Part shown: positions 43,293 through 51,978 of the stretch, piece by piece
How the letters are laid out: the number at the start of each line of letters is the position of its first letter
How positions within the stretch are numbered: the stretch's first letter is position 1
Source: BM003 sp963699835
Lineage (GTDB): Bacteria > Pseudomonadota > Gammaproteobacteria > Steroidobacterales > BM003
NCBI GenBank assembly: GCA_963699835.1
Contig: CAVOVJ010000006.1
Coordinates: 124,001 to 188,000 of the forward strand
Direction: 5' to 3'
Length of the DNA stretch: 64,000 nucleotides
The notes under the pieces: model-generated
What the model saw: the letters and a program-made list of their open reading frames with translations, nothing else
Told to the model about the DNA's origin: nothing
Database searches by the model: none
Translations under genes and position numbers: made by a program

Positions 43293-43323
43293 CACACATC
43301 GAAAGATGGATTGAGGCCTGACC

Positions 43324-43809
43324 TTGCCCGCCCGCAAAGCCCGTGCAAAAAGCAAGCGCCGTAATATCAAGGACCGCGTTGTCCAGGCGCGAATACCCGA
43401 GGATCTGGACGAAGAGTTGCGAGACAGGGCCGGCCGGTTGGGAATCTCCGTGTCGACGATCGTGCGCAATGTCCTTATGAACACCTTCGACCTCGTCGAG
43501 GGAGTGGTCCACGACAGCGCCGAGATCGCCCGCGCATTCCAGGGCAGGGGTTCTTCCGTCGACGATTCGCCGCAGGTGCGAGCCAGCTCCGCGGGATCAC
43601 CTGGTGCGGATTCGCCGATCGGCTGGCAGGAACTCGTCCTCAACCTCAACGGCGTGTGCGAGCACTGCAACACGATACTGTCGAAGGGCAAGCGCGCAGC
43701 GGTCGGTATTCCGGTCGGGGATCGACCGAGACTATCGTGTCTTGATTGTCTCGCATCGCTCGGCGCGGCAGACCCCGAAATGGCCGGCGACTCTGCCGAT
43801 GACGGCTAA
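43324..43809 (+). CDS. Ribbon-helix-helix regulator with C-terminal zinc-ribbon-like motif
   Basis: A 161-aa protein starting at TTG 43324 with GAGG eight bases upstream. The basic N-terminus leads into an RHH domain: VVQARIPEDLDEELRDRAGR and LGISVSTIVRNVLMNTFDLV. After a polar linker, a second module has Cys112/Cys115 (GVCEHCN) and Cys139/Cys142 (LSCLDCL), spaced as a metal-binding ribbon. I recall such proteins in proteobacteria without a known regulon. The palindromic promoter just upstream suggests autoregulation. The alpha/beta hydrolase gene begins 61 bp downstream and may be co-transcribed. Confidence 0.75.
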   Translation: MPARKARAKSKRRNIKDRVVQARIPEDLDEELRDRAGRLGISVSTIVRNVLMNTFDLVEGVVHDSAEIARAFQGRGSSVDDSPQVRASSAGSPGADSPIGWQELVLNLNGVCEHCNTILSKGKRAAVGIPVGDRPRLSCLDCLASLGAADPEMAGDSADDG

Positions 43810-43870
43810 AACCGCGTGCCGGCCGACGGGTGGCAGCTCGACCGAACCCCGTCATTGACAGGAGCTCAGT

Positions 43871-45076
43871 ATGGCGATATCGATCAAGACCCTCCGCGGG
43901 ATAACAGGACTAGCCTTCGATTCGGTGTCGGGAGTCATGACAACGGTGGAACGGATGCACGAGGTCATCGCGCGCCGACCGCTGCCATGGTCACCGCCAC
44001 CTGACGGGCCGACGCGGGCCCACGGTCTCATTGCAAGTTCGGTTTACTCGGTGATGCGCGGCGTGACCGGCGTCGTGCAGCACGGCGTCGATCTCTCGCT
44101 CGGCCTGTTGCCGGACAGCGCCATCGAGACTCCGCTCTCGCGCGGTGAGGCCAGGTGGCTGGCGGCACTGAATGGCGTTTGCGGTGATTATCTCGAAGCG
44201 ACCTCGAATCCGCTCGCGATTCCCATGGTCTTTGCCGATTCGGTTAAACCGGCCGCGACGGAGCGCGAGATTCTCGGTGCTGCATTCCCGGGCGCCTCGC
44301 CACATCTCGTTGTATTTGTTCACGGGCTGTGCCTGTCCGATTTCAGCTGGCGCCGCGACGGTTCTGCGGCGCTGGGTGACCGTCTCGCCGAGGAATTGGA
44401 GGCAACACCGGTTTACCTCCGATACAACACCGGTCGTCATATTTCGGTCAACGGCCGGGAACTGGCGGAGCGCCTGGACGATCTGGTCAATGCGTGGCCG
44501 GTTGCCGTGGAATCGCTGGCACTGATCGGTCACAGCATGGGCGGGCTGGTCATACGCAGCGCGTGTCATTACGCGGTCGAAGCCGGGCGGCCGTGGCTCG
44601 ACAAGCTGACCCGAATCGCCTGTCTCGGAACGCCGCATCATGGAGCAGCGCTCGAAAAGGCCGGAGGTTTGCTCGATCGGAGCATGCGCGCAATCCAGTA
44701 CGTGGAACCATTGCAGATCGCTCGCAGGCGCAGCGCCGGAATCAGGGATCTTCGGCACGGCAACCTGCTGGACGAGGACTGGGCACACCCCGACGAGATG
44801 ACCAGCGACGACAGGCGTACCGCGGTGCCGTTACTGGAAGACGTTGAATACTATTTTGTTGCGGCATCAGTCGGGCGCGACCACCTTGACCCCAAGGGTC
44901 ACATGCTCGGCGATTTCCTGGTCAGAACGGTAAGCGCAACCGGCGCACACCGCGACGGGTTTCGCCAGTTGCCGATTCCTCCGGAGAACTACCGGGTGTT
45001 CCACGAGATGAATCATTTCGACCTGCTCAGCGATGCAAGAGTGCATTCACAGGTTGTCGACTGGTTTGCGCCATAG
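43871..45076 (+). CDS. Alpha/beta hydrolase (lipase/PGAP1-like)
   Basis: A 401-aa serine hydrolase. The fold is marked by HLVVFVHGLCLSDFSWRRDG (oxyanion strand), the nucleophile elbow ALIGHSMGGLVIRSACHYA, IACLGTPHHGAALEKAGG and a C-terminal catalytic His in FHEMNHFDLLSD. GTPHHG after the elbow is typical of PGAP1/lipase-type esterases acting on acyl lipids. The first ~140 residues are a helical, non-catalytic region. No signal peptide is clear. AGGAGCTCAGT precedes the ATG. It follows the RHH/zinc regulator, which may control it. Confidence 0.85.
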   Translation: MAISIKTLRGITGLAFDSVSGVMTTVERMHEVIARRPLPWSPPPDGPTRAHGLIASSVYSVMRGVTGVVQHGVDLSLGLLPDSAIETPLSRGEARWLAALNGVCGDYLEATSNPLAIPMVFADSVKPAATEREILGAAFPGASPHLVVFVHGLCLSDFSWRRDGSAALGDRLAEELEATPVYLRYNTGRHISVNGRELAERLDDLVNAWPVAVESLALIGHSMGGLVIRSACHYAVEAGRPWLDKLTRIACLGTPHHGAALEKAGGLLDRSMRAIQYVEPLQIARRRSAGIRDLRHGNLLDEDWAHPDEMTSDDRRTAVPLLEDVEYYFVAASVGRDHLDPKGHMLGDFLVRTVSATGAHRDGFRQLPIPPENYRVFHEMNHFDLLSDARVHSQVVDWFAP

Positions 45077-45235
45077 CGCGGAGACGGGTCGGGCCGTTGT
45101 GGTCAATTCACGCTTACTGCTCCCTGCCGGATGCAATCCGGGCGCGATATTTGCGTTGCGCTCGTGCCGGCCGGCTGGTGCTCGGGACCTTCGTCTGGCT
45201 GGGCGTGGATTTCGGACCGGTGCTCGTTTGCGGGG

Positions 45236-46249
45236 TCAGTCGGATCGACGTCGGCGGCGTCCTTGCAGGCCTTTGTTCGAGCAATATTCTCCGGGCGTCG
45301 AACCGGTCCAGTGTTTGAAAGCGCGGTTGAAGGCACTTTGTTCCGAGAAGCCCAGCAACATCGAGACCTCAGTCAGTGACAGTGACGTTTGCTGCAAATA
45401 CTTCAGCGCAAGTTGTTCTCTGACACCGTCGAGCAAGTGCTGGTATGACAAGCGGTAGTGTCCGAGCTTGCGCTGTACCGTGCGTTCGCTGCAGGCTAGC
45501 TCCCTCGCTACGGCCGCCAGCGAAATCCTGCCCTCCGGTAACAACTTGAGCGTGATCTGTTGCAAGCCTTGCAGAAATGCATCGGACGACTTGATGACGT
45601 TGTCGAAAGCTTGAATCTGTTGCTGCCGCAGCCGCCGGAATTCGCCGGGGATGACATCGGATGCGGAGGTATCCGGACTCCGGCGGTCGAAGCTGACGCT
45701 TAGCACCTTGGCGCCGAAGCTGACGGGGCAGCCAAAGAAATTTTTAAAGACGGCTCCATTGGCCGGGGCCGGGCCCGTCAATTCCACCCCTTCGATAACG
45801 CAGCTGTCGGGAAATCGTTGCCGCATGAAGGTGACAAGCGCGGATAACGCAACCTGCGCCGGCAGAACCGTCTCCTGGCCGTGGATCTGCGGCCAGGCAA
45901 TTTTCCAACACGTGTCGGTGACAGCCAACCGCGCAAAATTGTCGCGATAGAAATGTTTCTCGCAGAGCAGGTAGGTGTCGAGTGCATCGCCGAGCGATTT
46001 GCTATTCAGGACCAGGTATCCCAGCACGCCGGTATGGCGGATCTTGACTTGTGCGCCTATCTGCAAGCCGACTGGCTGCGCGGGGCGCAGCGCCTGGGCC
46101 CGTTCCAGCAACCCGGACCAAACCCTGAGGTCGACACGGTCACGAGCCGCCAGGGAGTCCAGTCGGGCGTACAAGCCGGCATCTTCGATTCGTTGTGCCC
46201 TCATCCAGTCTCGCAGAATCTGGGCAAAAGATGCGGAGATCGTGATCAT
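45236..46249 (-). CDS. AraC-family transcriptional regulator
   Basis: A 337-aa regulator of the OruR/ArgR-like AraC group. Residues ~20-205 form the Arabinose_bd-like sensor domain (QPVGLQIGAQVKIRHTGVLG, YLVLNSKSLGDALDTYLLCE). Residues ~235-325 are the double HTH: ISLAAVARELACSERTVQRK, then SLSLTEVSMLLGFSEQSAFN and RAFKHWTGSTPGEYC. It is divergent from the sterol desaturase-like gene with 108 bp between, which makes that operon its most likely target. Confidence 0.9.
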   Translation of the reverse strand: MITISASFAQILRDWMRAQRIEDAGLYARLDSLAARDRVDLRVWSGLLERAQALRPAQPVGLQIGAQVKIRHTGVLGYLVLNSKSLGDALDTYLLCEKHFYRDNFARLAVTDTCWKIAWPQIHGQETVLPAQVALSALVTFMRQRFPDSCVIEGVELTGPAPANGAVFKNFFGCPVSFGAKVLSVSFDRRSPDTSASDVIPGEFRRLRQQQIQAFDNVIKSSDAFLQGLQQITLKLLPEGRISLAAVARELACSERTVQRKLGHYRLSYQHLLDGVREQLALKYLQQTSLSLTEVSMLLGFSEQSAFNRAFKHWTGSTPGEYCSNKGLQGRRRRRSD

Positions 46250-46357
46250 TGGGTAGCGGCGCGTTGGATTTCCCGGATTCGGTGGCGTGATTCGTCAATT
46301 ATTGCACGCACTACTCAGTTATGTTTGGCCATCGACTTTTTGCCGCGGAGTGACCCC

Positions 46358-47239
46358 GTGTCCATTGCCAGCGAAACAGCTCAGTTCCTTGTAAACATCG
46401 ACGCCAAACAGTGGTTGTTGTTCGCGCTGTTCCCGGTATTCCTGTTGGTGGCGGGCGTCGAATTTTGGCATTTTCGCGGCAGTGCTGTTTACAAACTGGA
46501 AGACAGCGTGGCCAGCATTGTGTTGGGGGCCAGTTATCTTGTCTTCGAGGTCCTGCTCTATGCTTTGTTCGTTTGGTCAATTTACGACTGGTTATATCAA
46601 TACCGTATCGCCACGATAGAGATGAATGCACTGTCGTTTGCAGTGCTGTACTTGTTGGTGGACTTCCTGTTCTTTGTTTATCACTTCGTTGCCCACCATG
46701 TCCGTTTCTTCTGGGCAACGCACTGTGTGCATCATGCGTCGGAACACATGAATTTTACGACTGCGATGCGGCAGAGTACGCTCTATCCGCTGGCTGCGAT
46801 CTGGGCTTTCTTTCTGCCGGCTGCGCTTCTCGGATTTGAGCGCGAGTGGATTTTCTTCGTGTTGGCGTTGAATCTCGCGTACCAGTTTTTCCTCCACACC
46901 CAATGGGTCGGCAAGCTGCCGCGGCAGGTGGAATGGCTGTTCAATACGCCGTCCCATCACCGCGTTCATCACGGCCGCAATCCACGCTACATCGATCGTA
47001 ACTTCGGTGGCACGCTGATCGTTTTCGATCGGATGTTTGGGACGTTTGCCGCTGAGGATCCGGATGAGAAGCCGGACTATGGGATCACCCGCCAGGTCTA
47101 CAGCTTCAATCCTGTTGAGCTGACCATTCACGAGTGGCGGGATCTGTGGCGCGACATGTCGCAGTCGGGTAGCCTCGCTGTCCGCCTGAAGCATCTGTGG
47201 GCAGGCCCGGAATGGCGGCGCGATTCGGCGCAAGAATAA
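46358..47239 (+). CDS. Sterol desaturase/fatty acid hydroxylase-family membrane enzyme
   Basis: A 293-aa integral membrane di-iron oxygenase. Four to five helices surround the eight-His cluster: YHFVAHHVRFFW, THCVHHASEHMNF and TPSHHRVHHGRNP. The family includes sterol desaturases, fatty acid hydroxylases and alkylglycerol monooxygenase (ether-lipid cleavage). The frame is open far upstream through antisense AraC sequence; GTG 46358 is chosen because GGAG lies eight bases before it. It is followed 24 bp later by an AGPS-like flavoenzyme, hinting at ether-lipid chemistry. Confidence 0.85.
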   Translation: MSIASETAQFLVNIDAKQWLLFALFPVFLLVAGVEFWHFRGSAVYKLEDSVASIVLGASYLVFEVLLYALFVWSIYDWLYQYRIATIEMNALSFAVLYLLVDFLFFVYHFVAHHVRFFWATHCVHHASEHMNFTTAMRQSTLYPLAAIWAFFLPAALLGFEREWIFFVLALNLAYQFFLHTQWVGKLPRQVEWLFNTPSHHRVHHGRNPRYIDRNFGGTLIVFDRMFGTFAAEDPDEKPDYGITRQVYSFNPVELTIHEWRDLWRDMSQSGSLAVRLKHLWAGPEWRRDSAQE

Positions 47240-47263
47240 TCCTGCGGGACGTGGAGAATCAGG

Positions 47264-48961
47264 ATGAGTGATCAGGAGAGTCTTTCAAAACGTATGCCGC
47301 TTAGATTCTGGGGCTGGGGCTACGAATCGGAAGGGTTGACTCCGGACGAGGACCGCCTTGTCGAATCGGCAGTGCGTCAGTTCGTGCCCGAGGGCGCGGT
47401 CGAGATCGGACCGCCCAGCGTATCGGATTTCCAGCTGCCGCCATCTCGCCTGACCCCGCCCGGTTCGCTCGAAAGGATTATTTCGTCCACGCCTTACGAT
47501 CGTCTCGTCCATTGCTATGGCAAGTCTTATGCCGACCTTGTCCGAATGTATCTGCGGCAAGCCGATGCTGCGCCCGATGGTGTCGCGTTTCCACGCTCCG
47601 AGGAAGACATCGCCAGCATCTTCGACTATGCACAGCAGAACCGGTTCGCGGTGATTCCGTTCGGCGGCGGCACCAGCGTATGCGGCGGAGTCGAACCCGA
47701 TGTCGGCGAGAGCTACCAGGGCACGATCAGTCTCGATATGCAACGTTTCGATCAGGTCGTAAAGATCGATACCATCAGCCGCCGGGCCAGGGCCCAGGCC
47801 GGCATCCTGGGGCCGGATCTGGAAGCCGCGCTCAAGCCGCATGGCCTGAGCCTGCGGCACTACCCCCAGAGCTTTCGTTTTTCGACGCTGGGCGGATGGA
47901 TCGCGACGCGGGCCGGAGGGCATTTCGCCACGCTGTATACGCATATCGACGACCTGGTCGAAGCCATTCGCCTGATCACTCCAAGCGGACTGATTGAAAC
48001 CCGGGAACTGCCGGGATCGGGCGCGGGCCCTTCGGCCGATCGGCTGCTAATAGGCTCCGAAGGTGTGCTTGGGGTCATTACTGAAGCCACGCTGCGGCTG
48101 CAGCGGAGACCAAAATTTCGGGCCACCGCATCGGTGACGTTTGCCAACATGCTGGTGGGAGCGGAGGCCGTACGCGAGATTTCGCAGGCAGGACTGTTTC
48201 CAAGTAATTGCCGTCTCCTGGACGAGGCGGAAGTGATGCTGAACCGGATTGCCGCGCGTCCTTGCGCCATGCTGGTGCTGGGTTTCGAGTCGGCCGATCA
48301 TCAGGTAGACGCGTGGATGAAACGTGCGCTTGAAATCATCCGTGAACACGGAGGCGAGGTCCCGGACGATGCAGTGATCGGCAGTCCGGCCGACCAACCA
48401 GTGCGCAGCGGCGAGGCGGAGTCCTGGCGTAACGCGTTTATCCGTATGCCTTATTACCGCAACCGGCTTACCGGTCTCGGCATCATTGCCGACACTTTCG
48501 AGACGGCGGTCACGTGGGACCGGTTCCCCGATTTCTACTGCGCCATCCGCAAGGGAATGGCGAAGGCAATCGAGGAAATCACCGGGCGGGCATTCGCATT
48601 GTCCTGTCGGCTTTCCCACGTCTACCCGGATGGTCCCGCGCCTTACTTCACGTTTTACGCGGTCGGCGATGCGACGGGAAATCTCCAGAATGCGCTCGAC
48701 CGATGGCGCGATATCAAGGTCACGGCCAATCGCCTGGTCGTCGAGCATGGCGGTACGATCACCCATCATCACGCAGTGGGGCGCGATCATCGGGCCGGGT
48801 ATGAACGCCAGACTTCGCCGCTGTTCAGGCGAACGCTGGCTGCGGTCAAGGTGGCAGTGGACCCCTGCGGCATTCTGAATCCGGGCGTGCTGGTCGACCC
48901 GATCGATCGGCGGGTGGGGATAACCGGTGCCCTGAAGGAAAAATACCGCGACCCGAAATAG
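47264..48961 (+). CDS. FAD-binding oxidase, alkylglycerone-phosphate synthase-like
   Basis: A 565-aa flavoprotein of the VAO/PCMH fold. The N-terminal part has RFWGWGYESEGLTPDEDRLV as in alkyldihydroxyacetone-phosphate synthases. The FAD domain shows FAVIPFGGGTSVCGGVEPDV and SFRFSTLGGWIATRAGGHFA. The C-terminal catalytic stretch GGTITHHHAVGRDHR contains the HHH motif of AGPS, which replaces the acyl group of acyl-DHAP with a fatty alcohol to form the ether bond. Bacterial homologues vary in function, so the substrate is inferred. It lies 24 bp after the hydroxylase gene, likely one operon under the divergent AraC regulator. Confidence 0.85.
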   Translation: MSDQESLSKRMPLRFWGWGYESEGLTPDEDRLVESAVRQFVPEGAVEIGPPSVSDFQLPPSRLTPPGSLERIISSTPYDRLVHCYGKSYADLVRMYLRQADAAPDGVAFPRSEEDIASIFDYAQQNRFAVIPFGGGTSVCGGVEPDVGESYQGTISLDMQRFDQVVKIDTISRRARAQAGILGPDLEAALKPHGLSLRHYPQSFRFSTLGGWIATRAGGHFATLYTHIDDLVEAIRLITPSGLIETRELPGSGAGPSADRLLIGSEGVLGVITEATLRLQRRPKFRATASVTFANMLVGAEAVREISQAGLFPSNCRLLDEAEVMLNRIAARPCAMLVLGFESADHQVDAWMKRALEIIREHGGEVPDDAVIGSPADQPVRSGEAESWRNAFIRMPYYRNRLTGLGIIADTFETAVTWDRFPDFYCAIRKGMAKAIEEITGRAFALSCRLSHVYPDGPAPYFTFYAVGDATGNLQNALDRWRDIKVTANRLVVEHGGTITHHHAVGRDHRAGYERQTSPLFRRTLAAVKVAVDPCGILNPGVLVDPIDRRVGITGALKEKYRDPK

Positions 48962-49150
48962 AGCGGATCGGCTTGCTGCGACTGCGGCGCCGCCCGCGAC
49001 CCGGCGGAAATTCATACAGCACGGCACCGACCCATGCGGTCGCCGCCGGTTATTGGCGGATCGCACAATTGGTGTTTGTTGCAGGTCGTTGCTGCAAAGT
49101 TGGGCGTTTTGAGCTATACCCACTACGCGGAGACCAAATGGAGAACAATC

Positions 49151-49771
49151 ATGGCAACCGGGAAAAAGGCGACACGGAAAAAAGCTGCGGCGCAGAAGTC
49201 GACTTTGCGGCAGAAGCTTGCAGCGATGGAGAAGGCGTTGGAGAGGGGAGTCTCGGATCTTGGCCGTCGGGTTAAGGGCGAAATGCCCACGGTCAAGGAA
49301 AAGGTCGCGAAGGCGGGCAAAGCGGTTGCTAAAAAGGCTGCCGAGCTGGAACACGATATTGCCGATGACGTGGCGGGTTTGAAACGCAACCTGGCGGCCA
49401 GGAAAAAGGCCGCAGCCAAAAAGACAGCCAGCGCAAAGAAAAAACCGGCCGCGAGGAAAAAGGCTGCTGCCAGGAAGAAGCCGGCTGCGAAGAAGAAAGC
49501 TGCAGCGAAGAAAAAGACTGTAGCCAGAAAGAAGCCCGCAGGGAAGAAAAAGACTGGCGCAAGGAAGAAAACCGCTGCGAAGAAAACGACTGGCGCCAGG
49601 AAGAAGGCTGCGGCGAAGAAAAAGACTGCGGTCAGAAAAAAGCGCGTAACGAAGAAAAATGCTGCGGCGAGGAAAAAGGCCGTCGCGAAAAAGAGTGTAG
49701 CGTTGAAAAAGAAAGCAGTAACGCGAAAAAAGACCGTATCGAGGAAGAAAACAACAGGTAGGAAAAGCTAG
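49151..49771 (+). CDS. Histone H1-like/AlgP-type Lys-Ala-rich protein
   Basis: A 206-aa strongly basic protein. After ~85 residues that include a helical segment (LAAMEKALERGVSDLGRRVK), the rest is a tandem array of KKxAARKKA-type repeats, like AlgP and histone H1-like proteins. Such proteins bind and compact DNA or RNA and can affect transcription. ATG 49151 is chosen because GGAG precedes it at the right distance; longer starts lack one. Repetitive codons make this stretch prone to length variation. A CGGGGCGC/GCGCCCCG stem at 49800-49825 follows. Confidence 0.85.
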   Translation: MATGKKATRKKAAAQKSTLRQKLAAMEKALERGVSDLGRRVKGEMPTVKEKVAKAGKAVAKKAAELEHDIADDVAGLKRNLAARKKAAAKKTASAKKKPAARKKAAARKKPAAKKKAAAKKKTVARKKPAGKKKTGARKKTAAKKTTGARKKAAAKKKTAVRKKRVTKKNAAARKKAVAKKSVALKKKAVTRKKTVSRKKTTGRKS

Positions 49772-49799
49772 CTGGCGCCAAAGCGGCGTTTAGCAGCGG

Positions 49800-49825
49800 C
49801 GGGGCGCGTGTTGTCGTGCGCCCCG
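49800..49825 (+). terminator. Possible terminator hairpin after the H1-like gene
   Basis: CGGGGCGC, a 10-base loop, GCGCCCCG, starting 28 bp after the stop. No T tract follows (TCTCCC), so it may be only a transcript-end stem. Confidence 0.4.
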
Positions 49826-50035
49826 TCTCCCTGCCGCGATCGCGAACGCAGCCGCTTGCCGGGTTGGACAATGGGTCATGTGATTGCGGCTCACGAAAAG
49901 AGCGCTCACTGCCTCCTACTTGACCTCGATGACGTACCGCGCCAAACTCTTTGCGGTCTTTGCTGGTCAGTCCATGCGGCTGACCGCTGCGAAACAATAA
50001 AAAAAATTCGATTTTCCCAGGGAGAGGGCCAGCCC

Positions 50036-50893
50036 ATGGCACAGCTATCCAGCCAACTATGGCGATGTTCAGTTTCTCGCGCTGCCGCGCTGCTTTGTTT
50101 GTCGCTTAGTTTCGCGGTGCCGGCAAGCGCACAGCTCATCACGATGTCCAAAGAGTGTCGCGCGCAGGTCGCGCAGGGCAACGAAATGATTGCCGCGCGC
50201 GACTACCGCCGCGCGCTCGATTTGTTTACCGGTATCGCCGCCGACTGCGACACCAAGGACGGCAAGGAAGCGGTGCAGGTCGGGATAGCCAGTGCGCAGA
50301 ACGGCTTGTACAACTATCCGGAGGCAATCGCCGCTGCAAATCTCGCACTGGACGTCAGCAAGGGTACGAGCCTGAACGCGCTTTTCGAAAGAGCCATCGC
50401 GCAGGAGAAATCGGGGAATATGGCTGCGGCGACCGCCGACTATGACCGTATCATCGAACTCACCGAAAAAAACCAGAACGTGACCGAGCGGGCGACGATC
50501 TACGCCAAGGTTGCCGATCTGAACTATCGTGCAGGCAAGCTCGAAGAAGCCAACGGCCATCTGGCGAAAGCGATGGAGCTGGATCCGGCCAATGCCGATT
50601 TCTACATTCAGCGTGGCGACTGGGCGGCCGATTCCGGTGATTACGATCGAGCGTTCGTCGATTACGACAAGGCCGTTGCGATGGGGCGCACCGATCCTGA
50701 CATGTATGCGATCCGGGGCCAGGCGCGGATCAAGATGATGCAGAAAAAATACGGCACCGAAAACGTCCAGGAGTTGCGCGCGAAAATGACGCCGGCCGAG
50801 ACAGAGATGGTGTGCGGCGATACGCGCAAAGCGGTCGATATGGGTCTGCAGGATATGAAGATGGACATGTTCGTGGCGCTGGTCTGCCGCTAG
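50036..50893 (+). CDS. Exported TPR-repeat protein
   Basis: A 285-aa protein with a signal peptide (AAALLCLSLSFAVPASAQ). Five or so TPRs follow, for example YRRALDLFTGIAADCD, YPEAIAAANLALDVSKGTS and LEEANGHLAKAMELDPANAD. The C-terminus has a conserved Cys (MVCGDTRKAVD) and ends MFVALVCR. It is probably a periplasmic scaffold. Its gene lies 45 bp before the OmpA-like lipoprotein gene on the same strand, so the two may act together at the envelope. Start ATG 50036 follows GGGAGAGGG. Confidence 0.8.
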   Translation: MAQLSSQLWRCSVSRAAALLCLSLSFAVPASAQLITMSKECRAQVAQGNEMIAARDYRRALDLFTGIAADCDTKDGKEAVQVGIASAQNGLYNYPEAIAAANLALDVSKGTSLNALFERAIAQEKSGNMAAATADYDRIIELTEKNQNVTERATIYAKVADLNYRAGKLEEANGHLAKAMELDPANADFYIQRGDWAADSGDYDRAFVDYDKAVAMGRTDPDMYAIRGQARIKMMQKKYGTENVQELRAKMTPAETEMVCGDTRKAVDMGLQDMKMDMFVALVCR

Positions 50894-50938
50894 AGTGCGG
50901 CGGCGGTCGAATTTCAGAATACAGGACGGTATTGGCTG

Positions 50939-51586
50939 ATGAAAAAAGCGATTCTTTTGGTGGTATCCCTTTCGATCATTGCGGCAGGTTGCGCAAACAT
51001 GAACCGGCAACAGAAAGGCGCGCTCGGCGGAGCCGGTGCGGGCGCGGTTGCGGGTGCGCTGGTCTCGAACAGCATTTGGGGCGTGCTGATTGGCGCGGCA
51101 ATCGGCGGTACGGCCGGTAGCCTGATCGGCAAGCATATGGACGAGCAGGCGAAGGAGCTCGAGCAGGCCGTGCCCACTGCGGAGGTGCAACGGGTCGGCG
51201 AGGGCATCAACATGACCTTCGCGTCGGGGTTGATGTTCCCAATAAACTCCGCGACGTTGTCCGATGGTTACAAAGACGATCTTTCGGCCGCCGCTGCGGT
51301 ATTCGCCAAGTACCCGGACACCAATATCCTGGTCGAGGGCCACACCGACGATACCGGCACCGAACAGATCAACATGGATCTGTCGCAGCGCCGGGCGAAG
51401 ACGGTGGCAGACTTTCTGGTCGCCAATGGCGTCTCGCGCAGCCGCCTGCAGACCAAGGCGTACGGTCAGGCCATGCCCAAGTATCCGAACGACTCCGAAG
51501 CGAACCGGTCGAAAAACCGGCGCGTCGAACTGGCCGTTTACGCCAACGACGACATGAAGGCCAACGCGCAGGCCGGAAACCTTTAG
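50939..51586 (+). CDS. OmpA-family lipoprotein (YiaD-like)
   Basis: A 215-aa outer-membrane lipoprotein. The signal ends with the lipobox IIAAGC. Next is a glycine-zipper segment (GALGGAGAGAVAGALV, then LIGAAIGGTAGSLIG). The C-terminal OmpA-like peptidoglycan-binding domain has TNILVEGHTDDTGTEQINMD, LSQRRAKTVADFLVANGVS and NRSKNRRVELAVY, with the Asp and Arg that bind diaminopimelate. It tethers the outer membrane to the wall and probably works with the upstream TPR protein. Confidence 0.92.
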   Translation: MKKAILLVVSLSIIAAGCANMNRQQKGALGGAGAGAVAGALVSNSIWGVLIGAAIGGTAGSLIGKHMDEQAKELEQAVPTAEVQRVGEGINMTFASGLMFPINSATLSDGYKDDLSAAAAVFAKYPDTNILVEGHTDDTGTEQINMDLSQRRAKTVADFLVANGVSRSRLQTKAYGQAMPKYPNDSEANRSKNRRVELAVYANDDMKANAQAGNL

Positions 51587-51978
51587 TTCAACGGCATCGC
51601 CGGTGACCGCCCGGGGACAGTGACAGAAACACAGCAATACTGATCGCTCCCGAGGATCGGACGCAGATACACGGTAAGCCGCGACGGGCTCCTCGCCAGG
51701 GGAGCCCGTTTTGGTTTCCGGTTTCGCGGCGAGACCCGCAGGCCTTTTTGACCGCAGGCGCGGCACGAGAACATACCGGGATCCGGCAACGGCGGCGTGA
51801 TACCCCAATGTCATTCCGATAGTGTCTCGCGCGTTCGGCCGCACGCTGTCCCGCCATCGACTATTCTGATTGGTGACGTTCGCGCTAGTGGTTTGCCCCA
51901 ATAGCCCGGGGCCATGGCGCTGACGCAAAATTGCCGCTGTAGATAACTGCCCTCCAAATCAATACGGACGCCCGACCC
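51587..51978. other. Intergenic region upstream of ppdK
   Basis: A 392-bp gap. It holds a GGGACAGTGACAG repeat copy near 51612 and a hairpin terminator at 51684-51716. No promoter for ppdK stands out. Confidence 0.5.
51684..51716 (+). terminator. Terminator after the OmpA-like gene
   Basis: ACGGGCTCC (51684-51692), loop TCGCCAGG, GGAGCCCGT (51701-51709), then TTTGGTTT. A 9-bp stem with an interrupted T tract. Confidence 0.65.

Noticed and set aside
45881..46357. Extended N-terminus for the sterol desaturase-like protein
   Set aside because: The extension is antisense AraC sequence; GTG 46358 has a ribosome-binding site and gives the normal family length.
50069..51928. 619-aa minus-strand ORF over the TPR and OmpA-like genes
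   Set aside because: Antisense to two genes with signal peptides and recognised domains.
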